Origin: Seleniivibrio woodruffii
Lineage (GTDB): Bacteria; Chrysiogenota; Deferribacteres; Deferribacterales; Geovibrionaceae
Direction of reading: 5' to 3'
Length of the DNA stretch: 64,000 nucleotides
Assembly: GCF_029267515.1 (NCBI RefSeq)
Contig: NZ_JAJUIS010000001.1
Span: 1-64,000 of the forward strand
Below the pieces are notes generated by a model. That model was not told the DNA's origin, ran no database searches, and saw only the letters and a list, made by a program, of their open reading frames with translations. Positions within the stretch are counted from its first letter, which is position 1, and every line of letters starts with the position of its first letter. The position numbers and the translations under genes are program-made. Below are positions 56,595 through 64,000 of this stretch, piece by piece.

Positions 56595-58382
56595 TTAATC
56601 TATTGCATTGAAAGGACAGTTGACGATGCACTCACGACATTTGACGCATTTTTCTCTGTCGATGTATGCAACTGTTCCTTTTTCCCACGTGATAGCGTCC
56701 ACGGGGCATGCTTTTTTGCAGATACCGCATTTTTTGCATCTGTCGTCAACAACAACGAACTCGATGAGTTCCGCACACTCTCTTGCGGGGCATTTTTTGT
56801 CCCTGATGTGCGCCTCGTACTCGTGTCTGAAATATTTAACAGTCGTAAGTACGGGGTTGGGTGCTGTCTGACCCAGACCGCAGAGTGACGCAGTCTTGAT
56901 GTCGTTACCAAGTTCCAGAAGAAGCTCAATGTCCTCTTCCCTTCCCTGTCCGGTGGTAATCCTGTTAAGGATGTCCAGCATCGTTTTTGTTCCGATACGG
57001 CAGGGGATACACTTACCGCATGACTCTCTCTGTGTGAACGTAAGGAAGAACTGTGCAACGTTCACCATACAGTTGGTTTCGTCCATAACGACGACACCGC
57101 CTGAACCCATCATCGCACCTGCGGCGATGAGCGAGTCATAGTCTATCGGTGTTTCAAGGTGATCGGGTGTGAGACATCCGCCTGACGGACCTCCCAGCTG
57201 AACCGCCTTGAACTTTCTCTTTTTAGGGATACCGCCGCCGACGTCGAAAATAAGCTCGCGAACGGTGATACCCATGGGAACTTCAACAAGTCCTGTCGAT
57301 TTAACCTTGCCTGAAAGGGCGAAGATTTTAGTTCCTTTGGATTTCTCAGTTCCGATGCCTGCATACCATTCTCCGCCTTTCAGTATGATGGAGGGCAGGT
57401 TTGCAAGTGTTTCAACGTTGTTAACGTTTGAAGGTTTTTCCCAGAGACCCTTAACAGCGGGGAACGGAGGTCTGGGACGGGGCATACCTCTTTCGCCTTC
57501 GATGGAAGCGATAAGAGCTGTTTCCTCGCCGCAGACGAAAGCGCCCGCACCCTCTTTCAGCTTCAGTTTGAAGTGGAAGTTTGTGCCCAGCACTTTGTCG
57601 CCCAGTATTCCTGCTGCTTCAGCGTCTTTAATAGCCTTGATAACCCTTACGATTGCAAGGGGATACTCCGCACGGCAGTAGATGTAGCCTTCGTCGCAGC
57701 CTATTGCATAGCCCGCGATAAGCATACCCTCGATAACCGCGTGGGGGTTGCCTTCGATGATGGAGCGATCCATGAACGCACCGGGGTCACCCTCGTCCGC
57801 GTTGCAGATGAGGTATTTGTGGTCGCCGGGGCTGTTGCGGCAGAATGTCCATTTAAGACCTGTGGGGAAACCGCCGCCCCCCCTGCCTCTGAGTCCGGCT
57901 TTCTTGACTTCGTCAATTACCTGCTCAGGGGTCATGGTAAGCGCTTTTTTGATCGCTTCGTATCCGCCGAGTTTGATGTAGTCCTCGAGGCTTTCGGGAT
58001 CTACACGTCCGCAGTCGGCGAGAACGTAACGTTTCTGTTTATCATAAAACTGAAAATAGTCGGCCTTTGCCGCCCACTTCTCAACAATGTTTCCTCCGAC
58101 GATGTGTTCCTCAACAATAGTGGGAACCATTTCGGCTGAAACGTGTTCGTAAGTGATCGGGTCTTTGCCGGGGATATAAACGTCTATAAGCACGTCACGG
58201 GCGCAGAGTCCTCTGCATCCGGTCTGTTTCGCAGCACAGTTGCGTTCCTTCGATTCGGCGTTTTTGAGACCTCTTTTGGTAAACTCTGCATCCAGAGCAT
58301 CCATGACCTCTTGTCCGCCGGAAGCAACACCCGCAGTACCCATACAGACGTGTACTTCAACGTGGTCTGTTGTATAACTCAT
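56595..58382 (-). CDS. nuoF: NADH-quinone oxidoreductase subunit F, extended HydB/HndC-like form
   Basis: NADH-binding subunit, 595 residues against about 430 for ordinary NuoF. Order: thioredoxin-like N-terminal domain (about 1-110) with C13, C56 and C60, but the usual fourth Cys near position 18 is missing; the FMN/NADH core with GRGGGGFPTGLKW and ESCGKCIPCRIGT (N3 cluster); then a C-terminal ferredoxin domain with CKKCGICKKACPVDAI and CVKCRECIVNCPF. The last domain could pass electrons to or from soluble ferredoxin. Between nuoE and nuoG in the operon. Confidence 0.95.
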   Translation of the reverse strand: MSYTTDHVEVHVCMGTAGVASGGQEVMDALDAEFTKRGLKNAESKERNCAAKQTGCRGLCARDVLIDVYIPGKDPITYEHVSAEMVPTIVEEHIVGGNIVEKWAAKADYFQFYDKQKRYVLADCGRVDPESLEDYIKLGGYEAIKKALTMTPEQVIDEVKKAGLRGRGGGGFPTGLKWTFCRNSPGDHKYLICNADEGDPGAFMDRSIIEGNPHAVIEGMLIAGYAIGCDEGYIYCRAEYPLAIVRVIKAIKDAEAAGILGDKVLGTNFHFKLKLKEGAGAFVCGEETALIASIEGERGMPRPRPPFPAVKGLWEKPSNVNNVETLANLPSIILKGGEWYAGIGTEKSKGTKIFALSGKVKSTGLVEVPMGITVRELIFDVGGGIPKKRKFKAVQLGGPSGGCLTPDHLETPIDYDSLIAAGAMMGSGGVVVMDETNCMVNVAQFFLTFTQRESCGKCIPCRIGTKTMLDILNRITTGQGREEDIELLLELGNDIKTASLCGLGQTAPNPVLTTVKYFRHEYEAHIRDKKCPARECAELIEFVVVDDRCKKCGICKKACPVDAITWEKGTVAYIDREKCVKCRECIVNCPFNAID

Positions 58383-58385
58383 ATC

Positions 58386-58901
58386 CTACCCCTGAAGCTG
58401 TGCATATTCCCTGAAGATTTTTCTTGCATCTTCAGGTTTCAGGTTGCCGTATGTTTTGTTGTTGATCATGATAACGGGAGCCATTCCACATGCACCGATG
58501 CACGATACTTCCTCAAGAGTGAACTTGAGGTCTGCGCTTGTCTCGCCGTTTCTGATACCGAACTCTTCATTAACAATTTCAGAAATACGTCCCGAACCCT
58601 GCACGTGGCAGGCTGTCCCTCTGCAAACCCTGATTATATACTTGCCTCTGGGCTGTGTATAAAACTGTGCATAGAAGGTAATCACGCCGTAAATCTGATG
58701 TGCAGACATGTTTAAGTTGTCCGCAATCCTCTCAACAATTTCGCTGAAAAGATAGCCGTATGCGTCCTGAACCTGCTGAAGAACGGGAATGGTCGCACCT
58801 TTCCAGTCTTTGTACTTTTCGCAGATTTCGTCGCAAGCGGTAAAATCTATCTCTTTGCCTGCTGATTCTGTCTCTTTTACTTCTGTTGCCATTTCTGTCA
58901 C
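58386..58901 (-). CDS. nuoE: NADH-quinone oxidoreductase subunit E
   Basis: 171 residues, [2Fe-2S] (N1a) subunit of the NADH module. The ligand cysteines are in CRGTACHVQGSGRI and CIGACGMAPVIMINN. Directly upstream of nuoF with a 3-nt gap. Confidence 0.97.
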   Translation of the reverse strand: MTEMATEVKETESAGKEIDFTACDEICEKYKDWKGATIPVLQQVQDAYGYLFSEIVERIADNLNMSAHQIYGVITFYAQFYTQPRGKYIIRVCRGTACHVQGSGRISEIVNEEFGIRNGETSADLKFTLEEVSCIGACGMAPVIMINNKTYGNLKPEDARKIFREYAQLQG

Positions 58902-58904
58902 CCC

Positions 58905-60089
58905 TTACCTGTCGATTTCGCCGAGAACCACGTCGTTGGTTCCGACAATCGCAACAAGATCGGCCAGCATATGTCCTTGAGCCATCTTGTTCAGTGCGCC
59001 GAGGTTAACATAGGAGGGGGCTCTTATCTTCATTCTGTAGGGTCTCTCCTCTCCTTCGGAAACAAGATAGAAACCGAGCTCGCCTTTGGGAGCCTCGATA
59101 CCCTGATATGTTTCGCCTTTGGGAGCTTTGAAACCTTTGGAAACGATGTAAAATCTTCTGATAAGTGCTTCCATACGCTCGTAAACGTCTTCATGCGCGG
59201 GCAGAGCAACTCTGGGGTCGTCAGTCATAACTTCGCCTGTTGCGGGGATCTGCTCAAGAGCCTGCTGAAGAATTTTATTTGCTTCGCGCATCTCTTTCAT
59301 TCTGACTTTGTAACGTGCGTATGTGTCGCCTGCCTCTTCAACCGGGATTTCCCATTTGAATCTGTCATAGATACCGTACGGCTCATCGCGGCGCAGGTCG
59401 AAATCGATACCCGAACCTCTCATAAGAGGACCGGAAGTACCGTATGCCTGGACGTCTTCATCGGAAAGATGACCGATGCCGATGGTTCTCATTTTCCAGA
59501 TTCTGTTGTTTGTAAGCAGGTTTTCATAAAGATCGACACAGCTGTCGAACTTGTCTGTGAAAGATTTCAGTCTTACGAAGAAATCTTCGGGCATATCAGC
59601 GCGGATACCGCCGATACGGATCCATGAGCTTGTCATACGCTGACCTGTGCCCACTTCAAACATATCAAGTATTTCCTCGCGCTCACGGAAAGCGTAGAGG
59701 AAAACGGTCATGGCGCCTATGTCAAGGGCGTGAGTCGCAACCCACACAAGGTGAGAGGCCACTCTTGCCATCTCTGCGAGTATAACGCGGAGATATTCAG
59801 CCCTTTCGGGAATTTTAACGTCGAAAAACTTCTCTACTGCAAGGCAGTAGGCAAGGTTATTTGAAAGAGGTGAAAGGTAGTCCAGTCTGTCTGTGAGCGG
59901 GATAACCTGGTGGTATGTCCTGTTCTCGGCAAGTTTCTCTGTGCCTCTGTGGAGGAAGCCCACATCGGGTTCCACATTGACGATGGTCTCGCCGTCGATG
60001 TCTACCACAAGTCTCAGAACCCCGTGTGTTGAGGGGTGCTGGGGTCCCATGTTGACGGTAATTACTTCTGAAATGTTATTGTTAATCAT
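58905..60089 (-). CDS. nuoD: NADH-quinone oxidoreductase subunit D
   Basis: 394 residues, 49-kDa-type subunit forming the quinone site. MGPQHPSTHGVLRLV with the quinone-contacting His, and a C-terminal end DIVAIVGTNDVVLGEIDR-like (DLVAIVGTNDVV), identify it. nuoC is a separate gene 8 nt upstream, unlike the fused NuoCD of enterobacteria. Confidence 0.97.
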   Translation of the reverse strand: MINNNISEVITVNMGPQHPSTHGVLRLVVDIDGETIVNVEPDVGFLHRGTEKLAENRTYHQVIPLTDRLDYLSPLSNNLAYCLAVEKFFDVKIPERAEYLRVILAEMARVASHLVWVATHALDIGAMTVFLYAFREREEILDMFEVGTGQRMTSSWIRIGGIRADMPEDFFVRLKSFTDKFDSCVDLYENLLTNNRIWKMRTIGIGHLSDEDVQAYGTSGPLMRGSGIDFDLRRDEPYGIYDRFKWEIPVEEAGDTYARYKVRMKEMREANKILQQALEQIPATGEVMTDDPRVALPAHEDVYERMEALIRRFYIVSKGFKAPKGETYQGIEAPKGELGFYLVSEGEERPYRMKIRAPSYVNLGALNKMAQGHMLADLVAIVGTNDVVLGEIDR

Positions 60090-60097
60090 ATCAGTTC

Positions 60098-60595
60098 CTA
60101 CCTTGAAAACTTCAGGCCGAGACCTTGCTCATCTGCATTGTTGAACCATGATCTCTCTTTAAGCGGGAAGTCTTTTCTAAGGGGGTGTCCCTCGAAAAAT
60201 TCGGGCAGCAGAACCCTTTTCAGGTTCGGGTGACCTTCAAAGACTATGCCCATAAGGTCATACTGTTCCCTTTCCATCAGGTTTGCGCCCGCCCAGATGT
60301 CGGTTATGGTGGGGAACTTATTGTCCTCACCCGCAACCTTGACAAAAACGCGCATTTTGTTCTGAATTGAAAAAAGATTAATTGTCAGTTCGAACTTTTC
60401 GCGTTTTTTGGGCCAGTGTACGGCAACAACGTCCACGATGTACTTGAAGGAAGCCTCGTCCCTTAAAGCAGTTAAAACCGCTTTATAAGCGGCCGCGTCC
60501 TTCACTTTTATGAAGTTGCACTTAAACTCCGTATAGCAGTTCAGCTTTTCGGGGAAAAGCGCTTCCAGTTTGGCTGTAAGCTGTTCAAATGTCAT
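60098..60595 (-). CDS. nuoC: NADH-quinone oxidoreductase subunit C
   Basis: 165 residues, 30-kDa-type subunit bridging peripheral arm parts. The conserved WAGANLMEREQYDLMGIVFEG segment and C-terminal PLRKDFPLKERSW are present. Confidence 0.96.
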   Translation of the reverse strand: MTFEQLTAKLEALFPEKLNCYTEFKCNFIKVKDAAAYKAVLTALRDEASFKYIVDVVAVHWPKKREKFELTINLFSIQNKMRVFVKVAGEDNKFPTITDIWAGANLMEREQYDLMGIVFEGHPNLKRVLLPEFFEGHPLRKDFPLKERSWFNNADEQGLGLKFSR

Positions 60596-60605
60596 CTTTT
60601 CCTCC

Positions 60606-61082
60606 TCACTTTCTCACGACTTTTTCAGTCATGATCTTCTTCTGCAGAGCTGTAATGGCATCAAAGAACGCTTCAGGTCTGGGGGGGCAGCCGGGAACAT
60701 AGAAGTCAACCGGAATAACCTCGTCAACACCTTGTACTGTAGAATAGGTGTTATAGATTCCGCCGCTTGTTGCGCAGCTTCCGATTGCAATGACCCATTT
60801 GGGTTCAGGCATCTGGAGGTAGACCTTTCTGACAACGGGTGCCATTTTTCTTGTAACAGTTCCGGCAACCAGCATCAGGTCGGACTGACGGGGTGTGGCG
60901 CGGAAGATGATCCCCATTCTGTCGAGGTCATACTTCGCGGCACCGCAGGCCATCATTTCGATCGCGCAGCAGGCGAGACCGAACGTCACAGGCCAGATTG
61001 AGCCTTTTCGGCAATAGTTGATCACACTGTCAACTGTGGTTGTGAGCACGTTGTCGGGTAATTTTCTGTCAATTAAGCCCAT
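60606..61082 (-). CDS. nuoB: NADH-quinone oxidoreductase subunit B
   Basis: 158 residues holding cluster N2: adjacent cysteines in [12 protein letters not shown], then GSCATSGG and [11 protein letters not shown] start it at the ATG at 61082, which begins [11 protein letters not shown]; the longer frame to 61193 lies inside nuoA. It overlaps nuoA by 10 nt. Confidence 0.96.
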   Translation of the reverse strand: MGLIDRKLPDNVLTTTVDSVINYCRKGSIWPVTFGLACCAIEMMACGAAKYDLDRMGIIFRATPRQSDLMLVAGTVTRKMAPVVRKVYLQMPEPKWVIAIGSCATSGGIYNTYSTVQGVDEVIPVDFYVPGCPPRPEAFFDAITALQKKIMTEKVVRK

Positions 61083-61426
61083 TCTAACGCTCCTTTCTGC
61101 CATGCGTAAAAGTAGCCGAAAACAAGAATTACGATAAACAGAATCATCTCGATGAGACCGAAAAGCCCGATCATGTCGAAGCTGACGGCCCATGGGTACA
61201 GAAACACTGTCTCCACATCAAAAATAACGAACAGCATAGCGATTATGTAGAACCTCAGGTTCAGACGCTTTCTGTTTTCATCCAGCGAGGGCATACCGCA
61301 CTCATATACGCTGAATTTGACCTTTTCATATTTCGCGGGACGGACAATGGCGCCGACGAACATTACAACAACGCCGAGGCCTCCGGCCACGATAAGGAAA
61401 AGCACTATAGGCAAATATCCACTCAT
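61073..61426 (-). CDS. nuoA: NADH-quinone oxidoreductase subunit A
   Basis: 117 residues, three helices; [11 protein letters not shown] between helices 1 and 2 is the conserved loop with its Cys, and [20 protein letters not shown] follows. First gene of the complete nuoABCDEFGHIJKLMN operon. Confidence 0.97.
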   Translation of the reverse strand: MSGYLPIVLFLIVAGGLGVVVMFVGAIVRPAKYEKVKFSVYECGMPSLDENRKRLNLRFYIIAMLFVIFDVETVFLYPWAVSFDMIGLFGLIEMILFIVILVFGYFYAWQKGALEWA

Positions 61427-61459
61427 ACCTCACCTCTGTATTTTGTATACAGTATGCAG

Positions 61460-61488
61460 TATCTATCATGAAGCTGTAAAGGTGTCAA
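61460..61488 (-). promoter_or_regulatory. Promoter of the nuo operon
   Basis: On the minus strand TTGACA (61488-61483), 17-nt spacer, TAGATA (61465-61460). The leader contains a TGTATAC palindrome. A good -35 but imperfect -10. Confidence 0.65.
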
Positions 61489-61518
61489 CAAGAAACATCG
61501 TTTTAGGACTAAAAGAAT

Positions 61519-61535
61519 CCCCGCGCGGGACGGGG
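61519..61535 (-). terminator. Possible terminator of rluD
   Basis: On the minus strand CCCCG and CGGGG pair around a 7-nt loop and are followed by ATTCTTTT, about 43 nt after the rluD stop. Short stem. Confidence 0.5.
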
Positions 61536-61577
61536 GTTTGCGCGTCTGCGCCATTGTAGCGGGAGTTCAGAATAATA

Positions 61578-62483
61578 CTATAAATTAAGTCTTTTTACAA
61601 GCTCTTCCATATCTGCGGGAACTGGCGATTGAAAAGACTTCTGGGTGTTATCGAAAGGATCTATAAAGGACAGATGCCACGAATGCAGAGCCTGCCTTCC
61701 AATGGGCATCGCAGCGGAAATCCTGTTTCCGTATACGGCGTCCCCTGCCAGAGGAAACCCCAGATGCGCCATGTGCACACGTATCTGATGTGTTCTTCCG
61801 GTGTATATTTTTACCTCTGCCAGAAACGCCCCCCTTAACCGTTTTAGAACAGTGATTTCACTTTTAGCGTATTTGCCTGTTTCGTCTACAGCCATCTTTT
61901 TACGGTCTTTTCTGCTTCTTGCAATGGGGAATTCTGCGATAAATTTTTCAGTTTTCGGGTTGCCCGCGCAAACGGCTAAGTATTTTTTATCCACTGTTCT
62001 ATCCGCAAACATCTTTGACAGTTTCTCTCTCGCCTCTCTGTTTTTTGCAACGATAAGCAGTCCGGAAGTGTCCTTGTCCAGACGGTGCACTATACCGGGA
62101 CGCACATCATTATCGTCCTTTATATCAAACATATGCAGCAGACCGTTTACTATCGTGTCGGTTCCTGTGCCGTGCGCGGGGTGCACAGTGACTCCGGCCG
62201 GTTTATCGATAACCGCATAATTTTCACATTCATATACAATTTTCAGATCCATCTCAACGGGAGTGAGATCAGGCACTTTTTCCGGCGGTATAACGACTAT
62301 TATATTATCTCCTGCCTTAACCTTATATTTCTTTTCGCGCAGGGAGCCGTTCACCGTGACGTCTCCCTGCTCTATGAGTTTTTCCGCATGGGAACGCGAG
62401 ATATCCGTGTTTGAAGATATGTATGTGTCCAGCCTGACGGAGCTTTCCGAAGCTGTCAGGGCTATTGTTCTTTTATTTTCCAT
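61578..62483 (-). CDS. rluD: 23S rRNA pseudouridine synthase, RluA/RluD family
   Basis: 301 residues: N-terminal S4-like RNA-binding domain (VRLDTYISS, SRSHAEKLIEQGDV), then the catalytic domain with PGIVHRLDKDTSGLLIVAKN containing the catalytic Asp, and TGRTHQIRVHMAHLGFPLAGD. AAGGAAA precedes the ATG at 62483; the longer frame to 62585 translates a repeat element. Exact target uridines in 23S rRNA are inferred from the family. Confidence 0.93.
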   Translation of the reverse strand: MENKRTIALTASESSVRLDTYISSNTDISRSHAEKLIEQGDVTVNGSLREKKYKVKAGDNIIVVIPPEKVPDLTPVEMDLKIVYECENYAVIDKPAGVTVHPAHGTGTDTIVNGLLHMFDIKDDNDVRPGIVHRLDKDTSGLLIVAKNREAREKLSKMFADRTVDKKYLAVCAGNPKTEKFIAEFPIARSRKDRKKMAVDETGKYAKSEITVLKRLRGAFLAEVKIYTGRTHQIRVHMAHLGFPLAGDAVYGNRISAAMPIGRQALHSWHLSFIDPFDNTQKSFQSPVPADMEELVKRLNL

Positions 62484-62518
62484 TTTCCTTAAATGAGACT
62501 GCTTCGGGCAAGTGCCCC

Positions 62519-62571
62519 CGCAGAGACGGCAGTCGTCTTCGCGAGGAGCGCAGGCGACGCAGCGATCTGCT
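62519..62571. repeat. Dispersed short repeat upstream of rpsF
   Basis: CGCAGAGACGG (shared with 36564-36574) followed by GTCGTCTTCGCGAGGAGCGC and GACGCAGCGATCTGC. The second part belongs to the same kind of palindromic repeat as 37279-37306. It separates the divergent rluD and rpsF genes. Confidence 0.55.
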
Positions 62572-62593
62572 TTCCTTGTATTCAAACTATTTC

Positions 62594-62622
62594 TTGACTT
62601 ATATTACCTGAACGGATATAAG
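62594..62622 (+). promoter_or_regulatory. Sigma70 promoter of rpsF-ssb-rpsR
   Basis: TTGACT (62594-62599), 17-nt spacer, TATAAG (62617-62622). Start expected near 62629, about 57 nt before rpsF. Confidence 0.85.
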
Positions 62623-62640
62623 TTTCAACCACCTTTGTTG

Positions 62641-62657
62641 CGCATACTATAAGTGCG
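62641..62657 (+). promoter_or_regulatory. Small leader hairpin of rpsF
   Basis: CGCA (62641-62644) pairs with TGCG (62654-62657), with a possible G-T extension. Many rpsF leaders bind the S6:S18 complex for feedback; whether this short hairpin is that element is unproven. Confidence 0.35.
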
Positions 62658-62685
62658 TGACTATTTAATCCACGAAGGAGGACAC

Positions 62686-63138
62686 ATGAACACTTACGAA
62701 ACCGTATTCATCGTCCGCCCCGATCTCCAGCAGGACGAGATCGAAAAAGAGCTTGAGTTCTTTAAAGGGAACATCGAGCAGAACGGCGGCAAAATCATCA
62801 AAGTTGAGCCATGGGGCAGAGTTACAATGGCATACGCCATCGAAAACTACGCTGAAGGCTACTACTTCCTTATCCAGTTTGAAGCTGACATCAACTATCC
62901 CGACGAACTTACAAAACGTTTCCGCTACAACGAAAACGTACTCAGATTCGTCATCGTGGCGATCGATGATAAAAAGTTCAAACTCAACCCCAGAAAAGAC
63001 ACAGGCGCAAAGCGCTATGTGAAAAAGCCCGGCGCGAGAAAACCCCGTGAAGGCGAAGAGGGTGAGGAATTCGCTCAGACTGAGACAGAAGAGAGCGAAG
63101 AATCAGCAGCAACAACAGAAGACTCAGCGGCTGAATAA
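62686..63138 (+). CDS. rpsF: 30S ribosomal protein S6
   Basis: 150 residues. MNTYETVFIVRPDLQQDEIE and a central WGRVTMAYAIENYAEGYY are typical of S6, followed by an acidic C-terminal tail (EEGEEFAQTETEESEES) longer than in E. coli. AAGGAGG precedes the ATG at 62686. Confidence 0.96.
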   Translation: MNTYETVFIVRPDLQQDEIEKELEFFKGNIEQNGGKIIKVEPWGRVTMAYAIENYAEGYYFLIQFEADINYPDELTKRFRYNENVLRFVIVAIDDKKFKLNPRKDTGAKRYVKKPGARKPREGEEGEEFAQTETEESEESAATTEDSAAE

Positions 63139-63155
63139 GCCAGCAGGAGAATACT

Positions 63156-63551
63156 ATGGGTTTCCTTAATAAAGTCATGCTTCTCGGCAATGTTACACGC
63201 AACCCCGAAGTTCGGTTCATCCCTGGGCGTGACCTGCCTGTCGCCAAATTCGGTCTGGCAGTCACAAGGAAAACAAAAGACAGAGAAGAGACCTGTTTCA
63301 TCGATATCGTTACATTCGGCAAAACCGCCGAAATGTGCGGCGAATACGTCACAAAAGGTATGCCGCTGCTTATCGAGGGCAGGCTCAACTACAGCACATG
63401 GGAAGCCGACGGACAAAAACGTTCGAAGCACGAGGTGGTTGCAGAGAATATTCAGTTTGTCTCCAGAAGAGAGAAAGGTGAATATTCCGGTTCAAATGCT
63501 TTCGAAGAACCCATGCCCGGCTCCATGGACGAAGACGATATCCCATTTTAA
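63156..63551 (+). CDS. ssb: Single-stranded DNA-binding protein
   Basis: 131 residues: OB fold (FLNKVMLLGNVTRNPEVRF, TCFIDIVTFGKTAEMCGEYV) and the acidic C-terminal tip MDEDDIPF that recruits partner proteins. Located between rpsF and rpsR, the usual arrangement. Confidence 0.97.
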   Translation: MGFLNKVMLLGNVTRNPEVRFIPGRDLPVAKFGLAVTRKTKDREETCFIDIVTFGKTAEMCGEYVTKGMPLLIEGRLNYSTWEADGQKRSKHEVVAENIQFVSRREKGEYSGSNAFEEPMPGSMDEDDIPF

Positions 63552-63563
63552 GGAGGAAAAGAA

Positions 63564-63794
63564 ATGGCTGTTGTAAGACGCAAATTTCAGCGCAGAAAAG
63601 TATGCAAATTCTGCACAGAAGCTATAGATATAGACTACAAAGATGTTAAACTGCTTCGCCAGTATGTCACAGAAAGAGGCAAAATAATGCCCCGCAGACT
63701 TACAGGCACATGTGCAAAACACCAGAGAGCACTCTCAACCGCTGTTAAGACTGCAAGAGTAATCGCTCTGCTGCCTTTCAGCCTCAACAGATAA
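63564..63794 (+). CDS. rpsR: 30S ribosomal protein S18
   Basis: 76 residues: [20 protein letters not shown] then [21 protein letters not shown] and ALLPFS, matching S18, including cysteines of the zinc-binding variant (CKFC...C). AAGGAGG is 7 nt upstream. Confidence 0.97.
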   Translation: MAVVRRKFQRRKVCKFCTEAIDIDYKDVKLLRQYVTERGKIMPRRLTGTCAKHQRALSTAVKTARVIALLPFSLNR

Positions 63795-63802
63795 TAAGGA
63801 AA

Positions 63803-63829
63803 GGGGAGGTCAAAAGCCTCCCCGTTTTT
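63803..63829 (+). terminator. Terminator after rpsR
   Basis: GGGGAGG-tcaaaag-CCTCCCC followed by GTTTTTT. It ends at the start codon of the next gene, so that gene either relies on readthrough or has its own start signal. Confidence 0.85.
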
Positions 63830-63831
63830 TC

Positions 63832-64000
63832 ATGACACAGGCAATTTTATACCCTATAGCTTCAGTTCTTTTTTACGCACTCCTTGCATACTATCCCCAG
63901 TACGCGATAGTCGGCGCTATTTTCAGCCCTCTTCTGCTGCTGGTATATCTGGGCGCGGAAAAAAGAAACAGATACTCCGACCTTATGCTCGGTTCCGTAA
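63832..64000 (+). CDS. DUF2232-like membrane protein, N-terminus (cut by window edge)
   Basis: 56 codons visible: MTQAILYPIASVLFYALLAY then a second hydrophobic stretch VGAIFSPLLLLVYLG and charged KRNRYS. The place between rpsR and (usually) rplI is where many bacteria carry a DUF2232/YybS-like multi-pass protein, which fits. The ATG has no clear ribosome site because the terminator lies directly before it. Confidence 0.65.
   Translation, partial: MTQAILYPIASVLFYALLAYYPQYAIVGAIFSPLLLLVYLGAEKRNRYSDLMLGSV

Noticed and set aside
61082-61193. N-terminal extension of nuoB
   Set aside because: It lies inside nuoA in another frame, and all NuoB homology begins at the ATG at 61082.

Overview
The window looks like chromosomal DNA of a motile, anaerobically respiring Gram-negative bacterium. 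It has outer-membrane autotransporter and RTX genes, a large YidC with a periplasmic domain, a 14-subunit complex I, a chemotaxis operon, sigma54 regulation and a selenoprotein SelD. This mixture suggests the Deferribacterota (Denitrovibrio, Geovibrio or Seleniivibrio relatives). That placement is inference from gene content, not from a marker-gene tree.

Layout. 1-1570: end of an IS1182-type transposase gene and gdhA with a 15-bp inverted repeat in its leader. 1617-3714: S41 protease lipoprotein and a LuxR-type regulator with a quorum-sensing-like ligand domain but no LuxI nearby. 3791-13247: one long minus-strand chemosensory operon (response regulator, soluble-type MCP, STAS, CheY, CheA, MCP, CheW, CheR, CheD, CheB). 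13500-16743: a histidine kinase and NtrC-type regulator pair. 16799-21860: an AT-rich accessory patch ending at the 3' end of tRNA-Asn. It holds two 5'-truncated secreted-protein genes joined back to back, an intact RTX protein with ten 19-residue repeats, a deleted RTX remnant, a spaced GTTAAT array, a promoter, a candidate structured RNA and a small zinc/HTH protein.

22002-36341 is mostly housekeeping: ferritin-like protein, aminotransferase, UGA-containing selD with a SECIS candidate, tRNA-Leu, UbiD decarboxylase, DUF3995, Mrp, a lone response regulator, thiD, dnaE, comEC, thiF and thiS. 36342-37413 has a YafQ/DinJ-type toxin-antitoxin pair and dispersed repeats. 37414-41290 is the talC, YHS-like, jag, yidC, yidD, rnpA, rpmH block, driven by a consensus promoter. 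41461-44224 holds rplU, rpmA, obg, a DciA-like gene and def, followed by three uncharacterised envelope-type genes, a PglD-like acyltransferase and a ferritin-like protein.

47106-61426 is a complete nuoA-N operon on the minus strand, with an unusually long NuoF. The window ends with rluD, then rpsF-ssb-rpsR and the start of a DUF2232-like membrane gene.

The most unusual material is in 16.8-21.9 kb (inversion-type scar, RNA candidate, operator array). The selenocysteine SelD, which ordinary gene calling truncates, the LuxR solo and the NuoF architecture are the next most notable. All family names come from reading the sequences; no database search was run.
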